Origin: Gammaproteobacteria bacterium
GTDB lineage: Bacteria > Pseudomonadota > Gammaproteobacteria > DRLM01
Reading direction: 5' to 3'
Length of the DNA stretch: 55,165 nucleotides
NCBI GenBank assembly: GCA_023266095.1
Contig: JAHFRV010000019.1
Location: 1-55,165 of the forward strand
Position numbers and translations under genes: made by a program. Below, piece by piece: positions 37,035 to 46,689 of the stretch (the stretch's first letter is position 1; each line of letters begins with the position of its first letter). Under the pieces are notes generated by a model. It was not told the origin of the DNA and did no database searches. It worked only from the letters and a program-made list of their open reading frames with translations.

Positions 37035-37826
37035 TCAAGCCTTTTCCTCGCGCTTGGCTTGGCGCCACAGCGTCTCCATTTCTTCCAAGCTGACGCGTTG
37101 GGGGTGTAATTGTTTTTCCGCGAGCAAGGCTTCAATGCGCCGGAAACGCCGCTCGAAGCGCAGATTGGTCTCGCGCAAGGCAGTTTCCGGGTCCACGTCC
37201 ACATGACGCGCCAGGTTGACGCAGGCAAACAGCAGGTCGCCGATCTCGTGGCGCAAGCGGCCGGGGTCGCGCTCACTGAGTTCCTCGCGCACCTCGTCAC
37301 TCTCCTCGGCGATTTTCTCCAGCACTTTGTACGGGTCGTTCCAATCGAAACCGACCCGGGCGACGCGGCGCTGGATCTTCACCGCGCGGCTCATGGCCGG
37401 CAGCGTCACTGGCACATGGTCGAGCGCGCCAGGCGGCCGGCCTTGAGCCTGCTCGGCACGCTCGGCCGCTTTGTTTTCTTCCCAGGCATGACTTTGTTCC
37501 GCGGCGCTGCCGATTTTGGCATCCCCGAATACATGGGGATGACGGCGGGTAAGCTTGTCGACGATGGCCTGCACCACGTCCTCGAAACGAAAATGCCCGG
37601 CCTCTTCGGCCATGCGCGCATGAAACACCACTTGGAACAACAGATCACCCAATTCGTCCTTGAGGTCCGTCATATCCTTCCGGGCGATGGCATCGGCGAC
37701 TTCGTAGGCCTCTTCCAGGGTGTGGGGGGCGATCGTGGTGAAATCCTGGGCCCGGTCCCAGGGACAACCCTCGCGCGGGTCGCGCAAGCGGGCCATGATG
37801 GCCAGTAACTCTTCAATGTGACTCAC
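37035..37826 (-). CDS. mazG: MazG nucleoside triphosphate pyrophosphohydrolase
   Basis: A 263-residue tandem-domain MazG, which hydrolyses (d)NTPs to monophosphate and pyrophosphate. The N-terminal signature is LRDPREGCPWDRAQDFTTIA then TLEEAYEVADAI and DLKDELGDLLFQVVFHARMA (EExxE, ExxD). The second MazG fold has DEVREELSERDPGRLRHEIG and DLLFACVNLARHV. GTG 37826 (VSHIEELLAIM) follows AAGGTG at eight bases and matches the family start; ATG 37844 lacks a ribosome site. It is transcribed on its own. Confidence 0.95.
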   Translation of the reverse strand: MSHIEELLAIMARLRDPREGCPWDRAQDFTTIAPHTLEEAYEVADAIARKDMTDLKDELGDLLFQVVFHARMAEEAGHFRFEDVVQAIVDKLTRRHPHVFGDAKIGSAAEQSHAWEENKAAERAEQAQGRPPGALDHVPVTLPAMSRAVKIQRRVARVGFDWNDPYKVLEKIAEESDEVREELSERDPGRLRHEIGDLLFACVNLARHVDVDPETALRETNLRFERRFRRIEALLAEKQLHPQRVSLEEMETLWRQAKREEKA

Positions 37827-37997
37827 GTCGTCGGCACCTTGCATAAATCATAAATCAAAGACATGGTACCCAGCCCCTCAGCACAAGTGAATAGCGCGGC
37901 CCGCCGTTCCCCCGGCCGGAGTAAGAGATTGACGGGCGCAGGGTCTGGCTCCGCTTGCCGGTATACGCCATTTTTTACACCAGCCTTATGGACACGG

Positions 37998-38639
37998 TTA
38001 CCCGCCCGCGCGCCGATGCCGCCAATACTCGATAACACCCGGCATGATGGACAGGATGATGATGCCGAGGATAACCAGGCTGAGGTTCTCTTTTACCATC
38101 GGCAGGTCGCCGAATAGATAACCACCCATCACGAAAAACGTCACCCAAAAAATGCCGCCGCCGATGTTGTAGGCGAGAAAGCGGGGATAGGCCATGCGGC
38201 CGATGCCGGCCACGAACGGCGCGAAGGTGCGGATGATGGGAATGAAACGGGCGAGGACGACGGTTTTGCCGCCGTGTTTCTCATAGAAACGCTGGGTGCG
38301 CAGCAGATGGGCGGGTTTGAACAGCCGCGCGCGGTCGTCGCGGAATACGTTGGGACCGGTCCAGCGGCCGATCGCGTAATTGACGCTGTCGCCGAGGATG
38401 GCGGCGGTCGCGAGCAACAGCACCAGCACGGCGGGATCGAGCAGGCCGGCGCCGGCCAGCATGCCCGCCACGAACAGCAGAGAATCGCCCGGCAGGAAGG
38501 GCGTGACCACCAGACCGGTTTCGCAAAAGATGATCAGGAACAAAATGCCGTACACCCACGGCCCGTAATCGGCCACCAGCTCGGTGAGGTGGCGGTCGAG
38601 GTGCAGCAGGATATCGAAGAAATGTATGAGCAAGTCCAA
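37998..38639 (-). CDS. DedA-family membrane protein
   Basis: A 213-residue inner-membrane protein of the DedA/VTT family. Marks are [20 protein letters not shown], the loop [36 protein letters not shown] and [20 protein letters not shown], with about five hydrophobic segments. DedA proteins act in undecaprenyl-phosphate or phospholipid flipping and membrane homeostasis. ATG 38639 is the natural start. It lies between mazG and a methyltransferase gene. Confidence 0.93.
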   Translation of the reverse strand: MDLLIHFFDILLHLDRHLTELVADYGPWVYGILFLIIFCETGLVVTPFLPGDSLLFVAGMLAGAGLLDPAVLVLLLATAAILGDSVNYAIGRWTGPNVFRDDRARLFKPAHLLRTQRFYEKHGGKTVVLARFIPIIRTFAPFVAGIGRMAYPRFLAYNIGGGIFWVTFFVMGGYLFGDLPMVKENLSLVILGIIILSIMPGVIEYWRHRRAGG

Positions 38640-38738
38640 TCCGAACTCCTTAACAAGCGTGACAGGCTATTAATCTACGCCGCCGCCAGCGCCGGTTCGG
38701 GCGTGCCGCATCCAACCCAACCGTCATGCTTTTGCATA

Positions 38739-39356
38739 TCAATCGCCCATCGCCCTCATGCAGTCACCGGCACGGGTCATTTCCTTGATCGCCACCAGCA
38801 GCGCCTTGTTGCGGAAGCCTTGGGTGATATCCCCGACGCGGCCTTCCTCGCGATAGACGAGGGGCCGCAGCGGCGCGAACATGGTCAGCAGTTCACCGTC
38901 GGCGAGCCGCCACTCCGGTTTTTCCGGACCTTCGTCGCTCACCGCGGTGCGGGTGAAAGTTTGATAAAACAGCAGGCCGCCCACTTTGAGGCCGTGAATG
39001 ATCGGCTGGGTCAGGACGCGTTCGAGATAATGTGAAACCACGATCACGTCGAACTGCGCCGGCGGGATGGGTGCATGCAGCAGGTCTTTGGCCTCGGCGT
39101 GGACCGGCAACTTGCGTTCCACCGCAATGGCTTGCAATTTTTCCACCGCCACCGGCGAGATATCCCAAGCACGGGTTTCTAAGCCGCGCTCGGCCAGGAA
39201 CAGACTATTGGCGCCGAGGCCGCAGGCCAAGTCCAGCGCAGTGCCGTGTTTCGGTAGAAGATGACTGTTCTCCAGCAGCACCGTAGCCGGCGCGCCGGGC
39301 AGACCCATGTCGCGATAACGGCGGTCCCATCTCTCTTGCGTGGCTTGATCGATCAT
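38739..39356 (-). CDS. TehB-like SAM-dependent methyltransferase
   Basis: A 205-residue class I methyltransferase. Motif I is ALDLACGLGANSLFLAERG, strand 2 ends TRAWDISPVAVEKL, and FDVIVVSHYLERVL follows motif II. The order and size match TehB-like enzymes linked to tellurite or selenite and thiopurine methylation. A late segment LLFYQTFTRTAVSDEGPEKP is conserved in this group. It starts 22 bases upstream of nothing else in frame and is 21 bases after trkH, so it may be the last gene of the trk operon. Confidence 0.85.
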   Translation of the reverse strand: MIDQATQERWDRRYRDMGLPGAPATVLLENSHLLPKHGTALDLACGLGANSLFLAERGLETRAWDISPVAVEKLQAIAVERKLPVHAEAKDLLHAPIPPAQFDVIVVSHYLERVLTQPIIHGLKVGGLLFYQTFTRTAVSDEGPEKPEWRLADGELLTMFAPLRPLVYREEGRVGDITQGFRNKALLVAIKEMTRAGDCMRAMGD

Positions 39357-39377
39357 CGATGTTTACCTCGTTTAGGT

Positions 39378-40823
39378 TCAACGCCGCCAGAAGGCGGGAG
39401 TGAACAATACCAGCAGGGCGAAGATCTCCAACCGTCCCAGCAGCATGGCGAAGATCAAGACCCATTTGCCAAAAGTCGTCACCGACGCGAAGGTCGAACC
39501 GAGTTCATTCAAACCGGCGCCCATATTGTTGATGGAAGCCGACACGGCGGAGAAGGCGGTGACCGCGTCCAGGCCGGTGCCCATCATCACCAGGGTGAGC
39601 ACCAGGGCGCTGATCATATAGAACGAAAAAAAACCCCAGATAGCATCCACCACGTTATTGGGCAGCGACTTGCCACCGACCTTGATCGGAAAAATACCGC
39701 GGGGATGGGCCAGACGCCAGATTTCACGTATACCCTGTTTGTAGAGCAGCATTACCCGCATCATCTTCAAGCCGCCGGCGGTGGAACCGGCGCAGCCGCC
39801 GATGAAGGCGATCAACATCAACAGCACCGGCAGGAACGAAGGCCATTCCGAGAAATTGGCGGTGACGAAACCAGTGGTGGTCAGAGTGGAGATGACGTTA
39901 AACGCCGCGTAGCGCAATGCCTGCCAAAAATCGGGATACTGCGAGGTCCAAGCTAGCATCACCGTAAACACGCTTATCAAGGCGAAGGCGACCCACAGAA
40001 AGGCCCTCAGCTCGCGGTCCTCCCAGTAATAACGCATATTCAAACCGCGCCAGACGAGGAAGTGCGCACTGAAACTGATCGCGCCCAGCAGCATGAAGAC
40101 ACAGGCGACCACATCGATAAGCGGACTGTCGAAGTAGGCGAAACTCGCGTCGTGATTGGAAAACCCGGCGGTGGCGAGCACGGCGAAACTGTGGCCTACC
40201 GCGTCGAAGAGATCCATGCCCGCCGCCCAGAACGCCAGGGCGCAAGCGGCGCACAGGCCGAGGTAGGTGTAGGAGAAAGCCCGCGCGGTCTCGATGATGC
40301 GGGGGGTGAGCTTGGTGTCCTTCATCGGCCCCGGTGTCTCGGCGCGATACAACGACATGCCACCGACGCCCAGCATGGGCAGGATGGCCACCGCCAAGAC
40401 CACGATGCCGATACCGCCGATGAAGGTGAGCTGCTGGCGATAATAAAGAATGGATTTGGGCAGATAATCCAAGCCGGTGAGCACGGTGGCGCCGGTGGTG
40501 GTAAAACCCGACACCGATTCGAATACCGCATAGGTGAAGGACAGATCGAGATCCAGCATAAAGGGGATGGCCCCCGCCATACCCAGCACGGTCCAGAACA
40601 TGACCACGATGACGAAACCATCGCGGGTCCGCAATTCACGCCGCTCACGTCGCACCGGCCACCACACGGCAACGCCGAAGATGAACAGGATGCCGAAGGT
40701 GATCAGGAAATCCGCCCACTCGCGCTCGCCGTAGGCCAGGGCCACCAACACCGGCGGCAGCATGGTCACGCTGTGCATCATGAACAAGATGCCGAGGATG
40801 CGCTGTACGACGAGCAGTTGCAT
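39378..40823 (-). CDS. trkH: Trk potassium uptake protein TrkH
   Basis: A 481-residue potassium channel-like subunit with four M1-P-M2 repeats. Selectivity-filter regions include SGFTTTGATVL (first repeat), ATAGFSNHDAS (second), STLTTTGFVTAN (third) and SINNMGAGLNELG (fourth), each with the key Gly. It works with TrkA, encoded just upstream, for potassium uptake. ATG 40823 (MQLLVVQRIL) is the usual start; ATG 40844 extends it into the spacer repeat. C-terminal FALLVLFTPAFWRR is typical. Confidence 0.96.
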   Translation of the reverse strand: MQLLVVQRILGILFMMHSVTMLPPVLVALAYGEREWADFLITFGILFIFGVAVWWPVRRERRELRTRDGFVIVVMFWTVLGMAGAIPFMLDLDLSFTYAVFESVSGFTTTGATVLTGLDYLPKSILYYRQQLTFIGGIGIVVLAVAILPMLGVGGMSLYRAETPGPMKDTKLTPRIIETARAFSYTYLGLCAACALAFWAAGMDLFDAVGHSFAVLATAGFSNHDASFAYFDSPLIDVVACVFMLLGAISFSAHFLVWRGLNMRYYWEDRELRAFLWVAFALISVFTVMLAWTSQYPDFWQALRYAAFNVISTLTTTGFVTANFSEWPSFLPVLLMLIAFIGGCAGSTAGGLKMMRVMLLYKQGIREIWRLAHPRGIFPIKVGGKSLPNNVVDAIWGFFSFYMISALVLTLVMMGTGLDAVTAFSAVSASINNMGAGLNELGSTFASVTTFGKWVLIFAMLLGRLEIFALLVLFTPAFWRR

Positions 40824-40829
40824 AAAATC

Positions 40830-40953
40830 AGCAGCAAATAACAAGTAGCAAGCAGCAAGAAAGGAAAATTCGGCGGTGGGTTATTTCAAAGTACATTCAT
40901 TTATTCCTTAGCGCTATTACTTGCTATCTGCTAATTGTTGCTACTTGCTGCTC
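40830..40953. repeat. Imperfect inverted repeat in the trkA-trkH spacer
   Basis: AGCAGCAAATAACAAGTAGC (from 40830) and the inverse of TTGTTGCTACTTGCTGCT (about 40936-40953) match with few changes, and further AGCAAG/CTTGCT units lie inside. It fills the spacer between two genes expected to be co-transcribed and could reduce trkH expression or be a dispersed repeat. Confidence 0.5.
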
Positions 40954-42325
40954 AAATAAAGGTGATCCCCACCTGAAACAGCCGTTCCACCTCGCTGATA
41001 CGGCGCTTATCCACCAGGAACATGATGACGTGATCCTCCGATTCGATCACCGTATCATGGTGGGCGATCAACACTTCTTCGCCGCGCACGATGGCGCCGA
41101 TGTTGGTGCCCGGCGGCAATTTGATGTCCTGGATGGCGCGGCCGACCACCTTGGACGTGCGCTTATCGCCGTGCGCCACCGCCTCGATGGCCTCCGCCGC
41201 ACCGCGCCGCAGTGAGTGCACCACCACCACGTCGCCGCGCCGCACATGTGCCAGCAGGCTGCCGATGGTGGCCTGCTGCGGCGAGATGGCGATGTCGATG
41301 TCACCGCTTTCCACCAGATCGACATAGGCCGCGCGGTTGATCAACGACATCACCTTGCGCGCGCCCAATCGCTTCGCCAGCATGGCCGATAAAATATTGG
41401 CCTCGTCATCGTTGGTCACCGCGCAGAACACGTCGGTGTTTTCGATGTTTTCCTCCAGCAGCAATTCCTCATCGGCGGCATCGCCCAGCAAAACGATGGT
41501 CTTGCTCAGCTCTTCGGCGATCGCGCGACTGCAGGCCGGATTGTGATCGATGAGTTTAATCTGATAATTATTTTCGAGTACCCGCGCCAAACCGCGGCCG
41601 ATGTTGCCGCCACCGGCGATGATGATACGCTTGACCGGCTTGTCGAGCTTGCGCAGTTCGGCCATCACCGCGCGGATGTGTTGGCGCGCGGCGATGAAAA
41701 AGACTTCATCGTCCACTTCGATGACGGTATTGCCCTCGGGGATGATCGGTTTGCCGCGGCGGAAGATCGCCGCCACCCGGGTATCAACACCCGGCATGTG
41801 ATTGCGCAGTTCGCGCAGTTCGTGTCCCACCAGCGGTCCGCCGTAATAGGCCTTCACCGCCACCAGCTGGACCTTGCCGCCGGCGAAATCCAGCACCTGC
41901 AACGCGCCGGGGTAGTCGATCAGCCGCTGCACGTAATCGATCACCACCTGTTCGGGGCTGATCAATACGTCGATGGGCAGGGCCTCCTGGGTGAAGAGTT
42001 GCGGATGGGCCAGATAATCGCGGGCCCGCACCCGCGCGATCTTGGTCGGGGTATGAAACAAGGTGTAGGCCACCTGGCAGGCGATCATATTGGTTTCGTC
42101 GCTGTTGGTGACGGCGAGGATCATGTCGGCGTCTTCGGCGCCGGCCTGCCGCAGCAAGTCGGGATGTGAGGCGTGGCCGGTCACCGTGCGCAGGTCGAAA
42201 CGGTCTTGCAGATCACGCAGTTTTTGCGGATCGGAATCGACCACGGTGATGTCGTTGGCCTCGGAGACCAAGGCCTCCGCCACCGAAGAACCCACTTGTC
42301 CGGCCCCGAGTATAATGATTTTCAC
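40952..42325 (-). CDS. trkA: Trk potassium uptake regulator TrkA
   Basis: A 457-residue protein of two RCK halves, each with a nucleotide-binding domain: [17 protein letters not shown] (N-half) and [18 protein letters not shown] (C-half), each followed by a TrkA-C domain. It binds NAD(H) or ATP/ADP on the inner face of the membrane and gates TrkH. The start is GTG 42325 with GGAAGG upstream. trkH follows after a 128-base spacer. Confidence 0.97.
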   Translation of the reverse strand: MKIIILGAGQVGSSVAEALVSEANDITVVDSDPQKLRDLQDRFDLRTVTGHASHPDLLRQAGAEDADMILAVTNSDETNMIACQVAYTLFHTPTKIARVRARDYLAHPQLFTQEALPIDVLISPEQVVIDYVQRLIDYPGALQVLDFAGGKVQLVAVKAYYGGPLVGHELRELRNHMPGVDTRVAAIFRRGKPIIPEGNTVIEVDDEVFFIAARQHIRAVMAELRKLDKPVKRIIIAGGGNIGRGLARVLENNYQIKLIDHNPACSRAIAEELSKTIVLLGDAADEELLLEENIENTDVFCAVTNDDEANILSAMLAKRLGARKVMSLINRAAYVDLVESGDIDIAISPQQATIGSLLAHVRRGDVVVVHSLRRGAAEAIEAVAHGDKRTSKVVGRAIQDIKLPPGTNIGAIVRGEEVLIAHHDTVIESEDHVIMFLVDKRRISEVERLFQVGITFI

Positions 42326-42542
42326 GTTAGACCTTCCCCACTATATCACCCGGCAGATAACTAAACCCTGCTCCCGTCAGCGGAGAGGGTACACATGGCT
42401 ACGACCGCTACGATGGCCGGGTCAGTTAAACCAGACGCCCGCGAGGCCTGGATACTCGCGGGCGGCGCCATCGCCAAAATCCTCGCGGCAAGCCGCGGGG
42501 ATTTTCAAATGAGCGGTGCAACCCCGCCGGTCGCCGCCGCGT

Positions 42543-43919
42543 TTACTCCTCGTCTTCCAGTTTGATCTCTTTCAGGTTGAGCCCCAAGGCGCGCAGCTTG
42601 CGGTAAAGATGAGTGCGCTCCATTCCAGCCAGCTTCGCCACTTTGCCCATGCTGCCACCCGCCGCGCGTAATTGATATTCCAGATAGGCACGCTCGAACT
42701 TGTCGCGCGCTTCGCGCAAGGGCAGATCAAAATCACTCGGCGCCGCCACGCCGGCCTGATCGCCAAACCCCAGCAAAGCGGCTTCCACTTCGTCGACCTC
42801 GATATCTTCGCCGCCGCCCAAGATCAACAAACGCTGCACCAGATTTTTTAGTTCGCGAATATTGCCGGGCCAGCCATGATGGCGCAAGCGATTTTGCGTC
42901 GCGACGCTAAAGCGGCGATACGCCAGACCTTCTTGATTGACCAGCATATCGACGTAATAGCTCAATAGATCCGGGATGTCCTCGGGATGCTCGCGCAGCG
43001 GCGGCACGGTCAGCGGCACCACCGCCAGGCGGTAATAAAGATCTTCGCGGAAACGCTTGGCCTGCACCTCTCTGGCCAGGTCGCGGTGGCTGGCGGCGAT
43101 GATACGCACGTCCAGCTGCACCGGCTCACCGCCGCCCACCCGTAGACAAGCGCCGCTCTCCAGGGCGCCGAATAAGCGGGCCTGGATGGTCAAATCCAGG
43201 TCACCCACTTCGTCGAGAAACAAGCTGCCGCCATTGGCCTGTTCCAGCAAACCGTATTGCAGCTTGCCGCCGGTCTCGGCGCCGAATAATTCCGCGGCGG
43301 AATTCTCCCGCAGCAAAGTGGCGGCACCGACCTCGACGAAGGGGCGGTTGCGCCGCACGCTGCATGCGTGCAGATAACGCGCGCACAAGCCCTTGCCGGT
43401 ACCGGGCTCGCCGCTGATCAAGACCCAGGCGTCGTGCTGCGCCACCCGCTGAATCTGTTCGCGCAACTGCTGCATCAACGCACTTCTACCCAGCGGTTCC
43501 ACAACCGGCGGCGCGTATTTGCGCAATACGATGTTCTCCCGCGCCAGGCGCTGCGCCTCCAAGGCCCGCCCGATGGTCACCAGCAGTTTGGCCATCGACA
43601 AGGGTTTTTCGATGAAGTCATAAGCGCCCAGCCGGGTGGCCTCCACCGCGGTCTCCACCGTGCCGTGGCCCGACATCATGATCACTGGACAAGAGGGTCC
43701 GCGCTCATCGCTCCACTCCTTGAGCAGACTGATGCCATCCACATCCGGCATCCAGATATCCAGCAGCACCAAGTCCGGCCGCCGCGCACGCCGCGCCAGC
43801 CGCGCCGCGCCGCCGTTTTCAGCGGTGCTGATCTGGTAACCCTCGTCTTCGAGAATCTCTTTGAGCAGCTCGCGGATATCCCGCTCGTCGTCCACCACTA
43901 AAATATGTGCCGCGCTCAT
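42543..43919 (-). CDS. ntrX: NtrX-type response regulator
   Basis: A 458-residue NtrC-family regulator: receiver domain (phospho-acceptor Asp in LVLLDIWMPDVDG), AAA+ domain (Walker A GEPGTGKGLCARYL, Walker B GGSLFLDEVGDL), and a Fis-type helix-turn-helix tail (MGKVAKLAGMERTHLYRKLR). The sigma-54 contact loop GAFTGA is missing: after ELFGAE the chain reads TGGKLQYGLLEQA. This is normal for many NtrX proteins, which work without sigma-54. ATG 43919 overlaps the ntrY stop by four bases. It pairs with NtrY to control nitrogen, redox or envelope functions. Confidence 0.94.
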   Translation of the reverse strand: MSAAHILVVDDERDIRELLKEILEDEGYQISTAENGGAARLARRARRPDLVLLDIWMPDVDGISLLKEWSDERGPSCPVIMMSGHGTVETAVEATRLGAYDFIEKPLSMAKLLVTIGRALEAQRLARENIVLRKYAPPVVEPLGRSALMQQLREQIQRVAQHDAWVLISGEPGTGKGLCARYLHACSVRRNRPFVEVGAATLLRENSAAELFGAETGGKLQYGLLEQANGGSLFLDEVGDLDLTIQARLFGALESGACLRVGGGEPVQLDVRIIAASHRDLAREVQAKRFREDLYYRLAVVPLTVPPLREHPEDIPDLLSYYVDMLVNQEGLAYRRFSVATQNRLRHHGWPGNIRELKNLVQRLLILGGGEDIEVDEVEAALLGFGDQAGVAAPSDFDLPLREARDKFERAYLEYQLRAAGGSMGKVAKLAGMERTHLYRKLRALGLNLKEIKLEDEE

Positions 43920-46114
43920 GCCAGCTCTCCATCCCGCGGACTCGCCGCCCCGTCTTCGGCCAGGGCAGTCGCCTCCAAGGGTAATTGAATGACGATACTC
44001 GCGCCGTTCGCCGTGTTCTCCGCGGTGATCACCCCGCTATGTTCCTCGACGATCTTTTTCACGATCGCCAAACCCAGACCCGTACCTTTGTGCTTGGTGG
44101 TGACATAGGGTTCGAACAGCTGGCCGACCAACTCGGCGGGAAAACCCGGACCGTTGTCGTCAACCCGCAATTCCACGTAAGGAAAACCGGAGTGATCGAC
44201 CCGGCGGGTGGTCAGCCGCACATAGGCATCGCTGCGTTCCGCCAAGGCCTCCAACGCGTTTTTGATGAGGTTATGTAACAGTTGGCGGAAACGCCCGGCG
44301 TCGGCCTCCACCGCCGGCAAGGCCGGATCCAATTCCAATATCCAGCGCGCCGGCGAGTGGCCACGGTACAAATCCAGCACTTCGTTGAGCAAGCGATTCA
44401 TATCCAACGCGCGCCGATCCAGCTTGGGACTGCGTGCATAATCGGAAAACGCTTTGACCATCTCCTGCATGGCGTCCACCTGCTGCATGATGGTATGGGT
44501 GGAACGGTCCAGTACATCCGCGTCGGCCGGCGGCATGGCCTTGAGATATTTGTGGCGCAGCCGTTCGGCGGAAAGCCGGATCGGCGTCAGCGGATTTTTG
44601 ATCTCGTGAGCGAGGCGGCGCGCCATTTCGCCCCACGCCGCGTTGCGCTGCGCCTGCACCAGTTCAGTGATGTCGTCGAACACGACCACCGTGCCGGCGC
44701 CTGCGTCACCGCTGGCGGGCAGGGAGGCGCCGCCGCAGATCAGCACCTGACGCCCGGCAGCGCCGAACACGGTGATTTCCTCGCGCCATTCCCTGGCGGT
44801 ATGTCGCGTCTGCTCGATCAGCGCATTCACTAAACCCGCCAAATGAGGATGGTCCGCCGCGAAATCATTCAGCGTCCGCCCCAGCACGTCGTCCGCCGCC
44901 ACGCCGAGGATATGGCCGGCGGCCGCGTTGAGCGTGCGCACCACCTGCCCGTCGTCCAGTGCCAGTACCCCGGACGACAAACGACCCAACACCGCTTCGA
45001 GATAAGCACGTTCGCTTTCGGCGAGGCGCTGACTGAGGCGGGCCTCTTCCTGGACCAGGGCGATCTTGCCGGTCATTTCATTGAAGGAATGCACCAGCAC
45101 GCCGAACTCATCGTTGCTGGGCAAAGGCAGGCGACGGCTGTAATCGCCAGCGGCCACCGCGCGGGTGCCGATCGCCAAGGTACGGATCGGCGCCACCAGC
45201 CGCCGCGCGGCGTAAAACGCCGCCCATACCGCGGTGAGCAGACTGAGCAGCCATACCAGCGAAAGGGTGAGCATGAAACTGAACTTCAACCACTCGCGCA
45301 GATATTGGAGGCGGTCGTAACGGGTGTAGGTGTCCTGCACATTGGCGGCGAGTGTCGCCAAGCGCTCCGGCACCGGATACAACACCTGCAAGAGGCGACC
45401 GCCGTTCACCGGCACCACCACCCGTATGTTCAAACCCTGGCTGGGGATTTGATCGAGCCCGACATAAGTCACCCCTTGACGTAACTGCAACAGGATGGCC
45501 TCGCTGGGATAAGTGGGCAATACCTTGGCGGGATTGATGCCGGTCGAAGTAAGAATGCGGCCGTTCATGGTGAACAAGGAAATTTCCCCCGCTTGGCTGT
45601 CGGCGCTCAGTTCGTTCAAGGTGCTGGCGATGAGTCCGTCGTCGACATGAGCCAATTGATCGGCAATGGCCTCGCTTTGGCGCAGCATGTCGCGCATGCG
45701 GGTGTCGAGCACGCTTCGACTCAGCTCCAAGGCGTCGTCGAGCGCCCGTTCAAAACGCACGTCGAACCAGCTGTCGATGCCGCGCCGGAGGAAGTCCACT
45801 GAAAAGATATACACCATACTGACCGGCACCATGGCCAATATCACGAACATTACCACCAACCGCAAGGTCAGCCGCGCACCGGTGGCGCGCGCCCGGTATT
45901 GCCGCCACAGGCGGACCATGTTGGCGCCGATCAACACCACCAGCACCACCAGCAGGAAGACATTGATGACCAGCAGCACCACGTACAAACGCCCGAACTC
46001 CTCGGAGTTTTGGGTGGCGCGCGCCATGAGGTACAAGGACACCAGCAGCAGGCCGAACAACAGAACGATCGGCACCACTCCCGCGCTCCAGCGTCTGATC
46101 ATTCCAAGGACCAT
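43916..46114 (-). CDS. ntrY: NtrY-type sensor histidine kinase
   Basis: A 732-residue membrane kinase. Two N-terminal hydrophobic segments and a third before a periplasmic sensor of ~150 residues, then another membrane segment, HAMP (RRLVAPIRTLAIG), PAS (about 375-480, YLEAVLGRLSSGVLALDD), the phospho-acceptor His in ARRLAHEIKNPLTPIRLSAE, and the ATPase domain with N box, DNGPGFP and GTGLGLAIVKKIVEEHSG. ATG 46114 is preferred; a TTG at 46141 and ATG 46102 are alternatives. It overlaps the DUF4390 gene by 16 bases and ntrX by four. Confidence 0.95.
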   Translation of the reverse strand: MVLGMIRRWSAGVVPIVLLFGLLLVSLYLMARATQNSEEFGRLYVVLLVINVFLLVVLVVLIGANMVRLWRQYRARATGARLTLRLVVMFVILAMVPVSMVYIFSVDFLRRGIDSWFDVRFERALDDALELSRSVLDTRMRDMLRQSEAIADQLAHVDDGLIASTLNELSADSQAGEISLFTMNGRILTSTGINPAKVLPTYPSEAILLQLRQGVTYVGLDQIPSQGLNIRVVVPVNGGRLLQVLYPVPERLATLAANVQDTYTRYDRLQYLREWLKFSFMLTLSLVWLLSLLTAVWAAFYAARRLVAPIRTLAIGTRAVAAGDYSRRLPLPSNDEFGVLVHSFNEMTGKIALVQEEARLSQRLAESERAYLEAVLGRLSSGVLALDDGQVVRTLNAAAGHILGVAADDVLGRTLNDFAADHPHLAGLVNALIEQTRHTAREWREEITVFGAAGRQVLICGGASLPASGDAGAGTVVVFDDITELVQAQRNAAWGEMARRLAHEIKNPLTPIRLSAERLRHKYLKAMPPADADVLDRSTHTIMQQVDAMQEMVKAFSDYARSPKLDRRALDMNRLLNEVLDLYRGHSPARWILELDPALPAVEADAGRFRQLLHNLIKNALEALAERSDAYVRLTTRRVDHSGFPYVELRVDDNGPGFPAELVGQLFEPYVTTKHKGTGLGLAIVKKIVEEHSGVITAENTANGASIVIQLPLEATALAEDGAASPRDGELA

Positions 46115-46686
46115 GTGAACCACTCGCTGGAAATCCGCCAATCCGACGAGAAATAACCCATGATGCGCATCGGCACCGGCAGCGCTTCCAAGTCCAGACT
46201 GGCGCGCAGGGATACCCGATAATGTTCGCCGCGATTCAGCAAACCCATGTCCAGCAGCGGCAGGCCTCTGATGTGACCCAAGGCGTCGATCGCCGCGTCG
46301 AGGGTGGGATAAAACGCATCGGCACCGCTGTTGAGATTGGTGATGACGTAGCGGCCGATCAGCGCCTCGTAACCGAGTTGGTAACGCTGATGCAAGGAGG
46401 CGATGTTTTCGTTCCAGACATAGTCACGGGCGCGGTCGATCTCGATATCCAGTTGCACTACCAACGGCACGCCGTTATGCAGCGCCTCCAGGGCCTGTTC
46501 GCTGAAGTCGTAATCGATGTCGGCGTTGAGGTGATAGACCTTACTCGTCAAATAGGTCTCGGCGCTTTGCACCACGAACTCCGCGGCCGCCGCCGAACCG
46601 GCGCACACGATAGCGGGCATCAGCAGCAGCAGCGCCCAAAAACGCCGGGCTGCTCTCGCCTTATTCACGCCGCGCGCGCCATTCAC
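46099..46686 (-). CDS. DUF4390 secreted/periplasmic protein
   Basis: A 195-residue DUF4390 protein. The N-terminus is basic, then a signal peptide (FWALLLLMPAIVCAGSAAAA), then a beta-rich mature part with LVVQLDIEIDRARDYVW, RYQLGYEALIGRYVITNLNS and PMRIMGYFSSDWRISSEWF. Its gene regularly precedes ntrY in Beta- and Gammaproteobacteria; the function is unknown but an envelope signal for NtrY is plausible. The frame starts at GTG 46686, three bases after the rsmB stop; GTG 46668 is possible. Confidence 0.88.
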   Translation of the reverse strand: MNGARGVNKARAARRFWALLLLMPAIVCAGSAAAAEFVVQSAETYLTSKVYHLNADIDYDFSEQALEALHNGVPLVVQLDIEIDRARDYVWNENIASLHQRYQLGYEALIGRYVITNLNSGADAFYPTLDAAIDALGHIRGLPLLDMGLLNRGEHYRVSLRASLDLEALPVPMRIMGYFSSDWRISSEWFTWSLE

Positions 46687-46689
46687 CGT

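Noticed and set aside
42326-42542. A gene or RNA in the ntrX-trkA gap
   Set aside because: No open frame with a ribosome site or stable hairpin beyond background was found.
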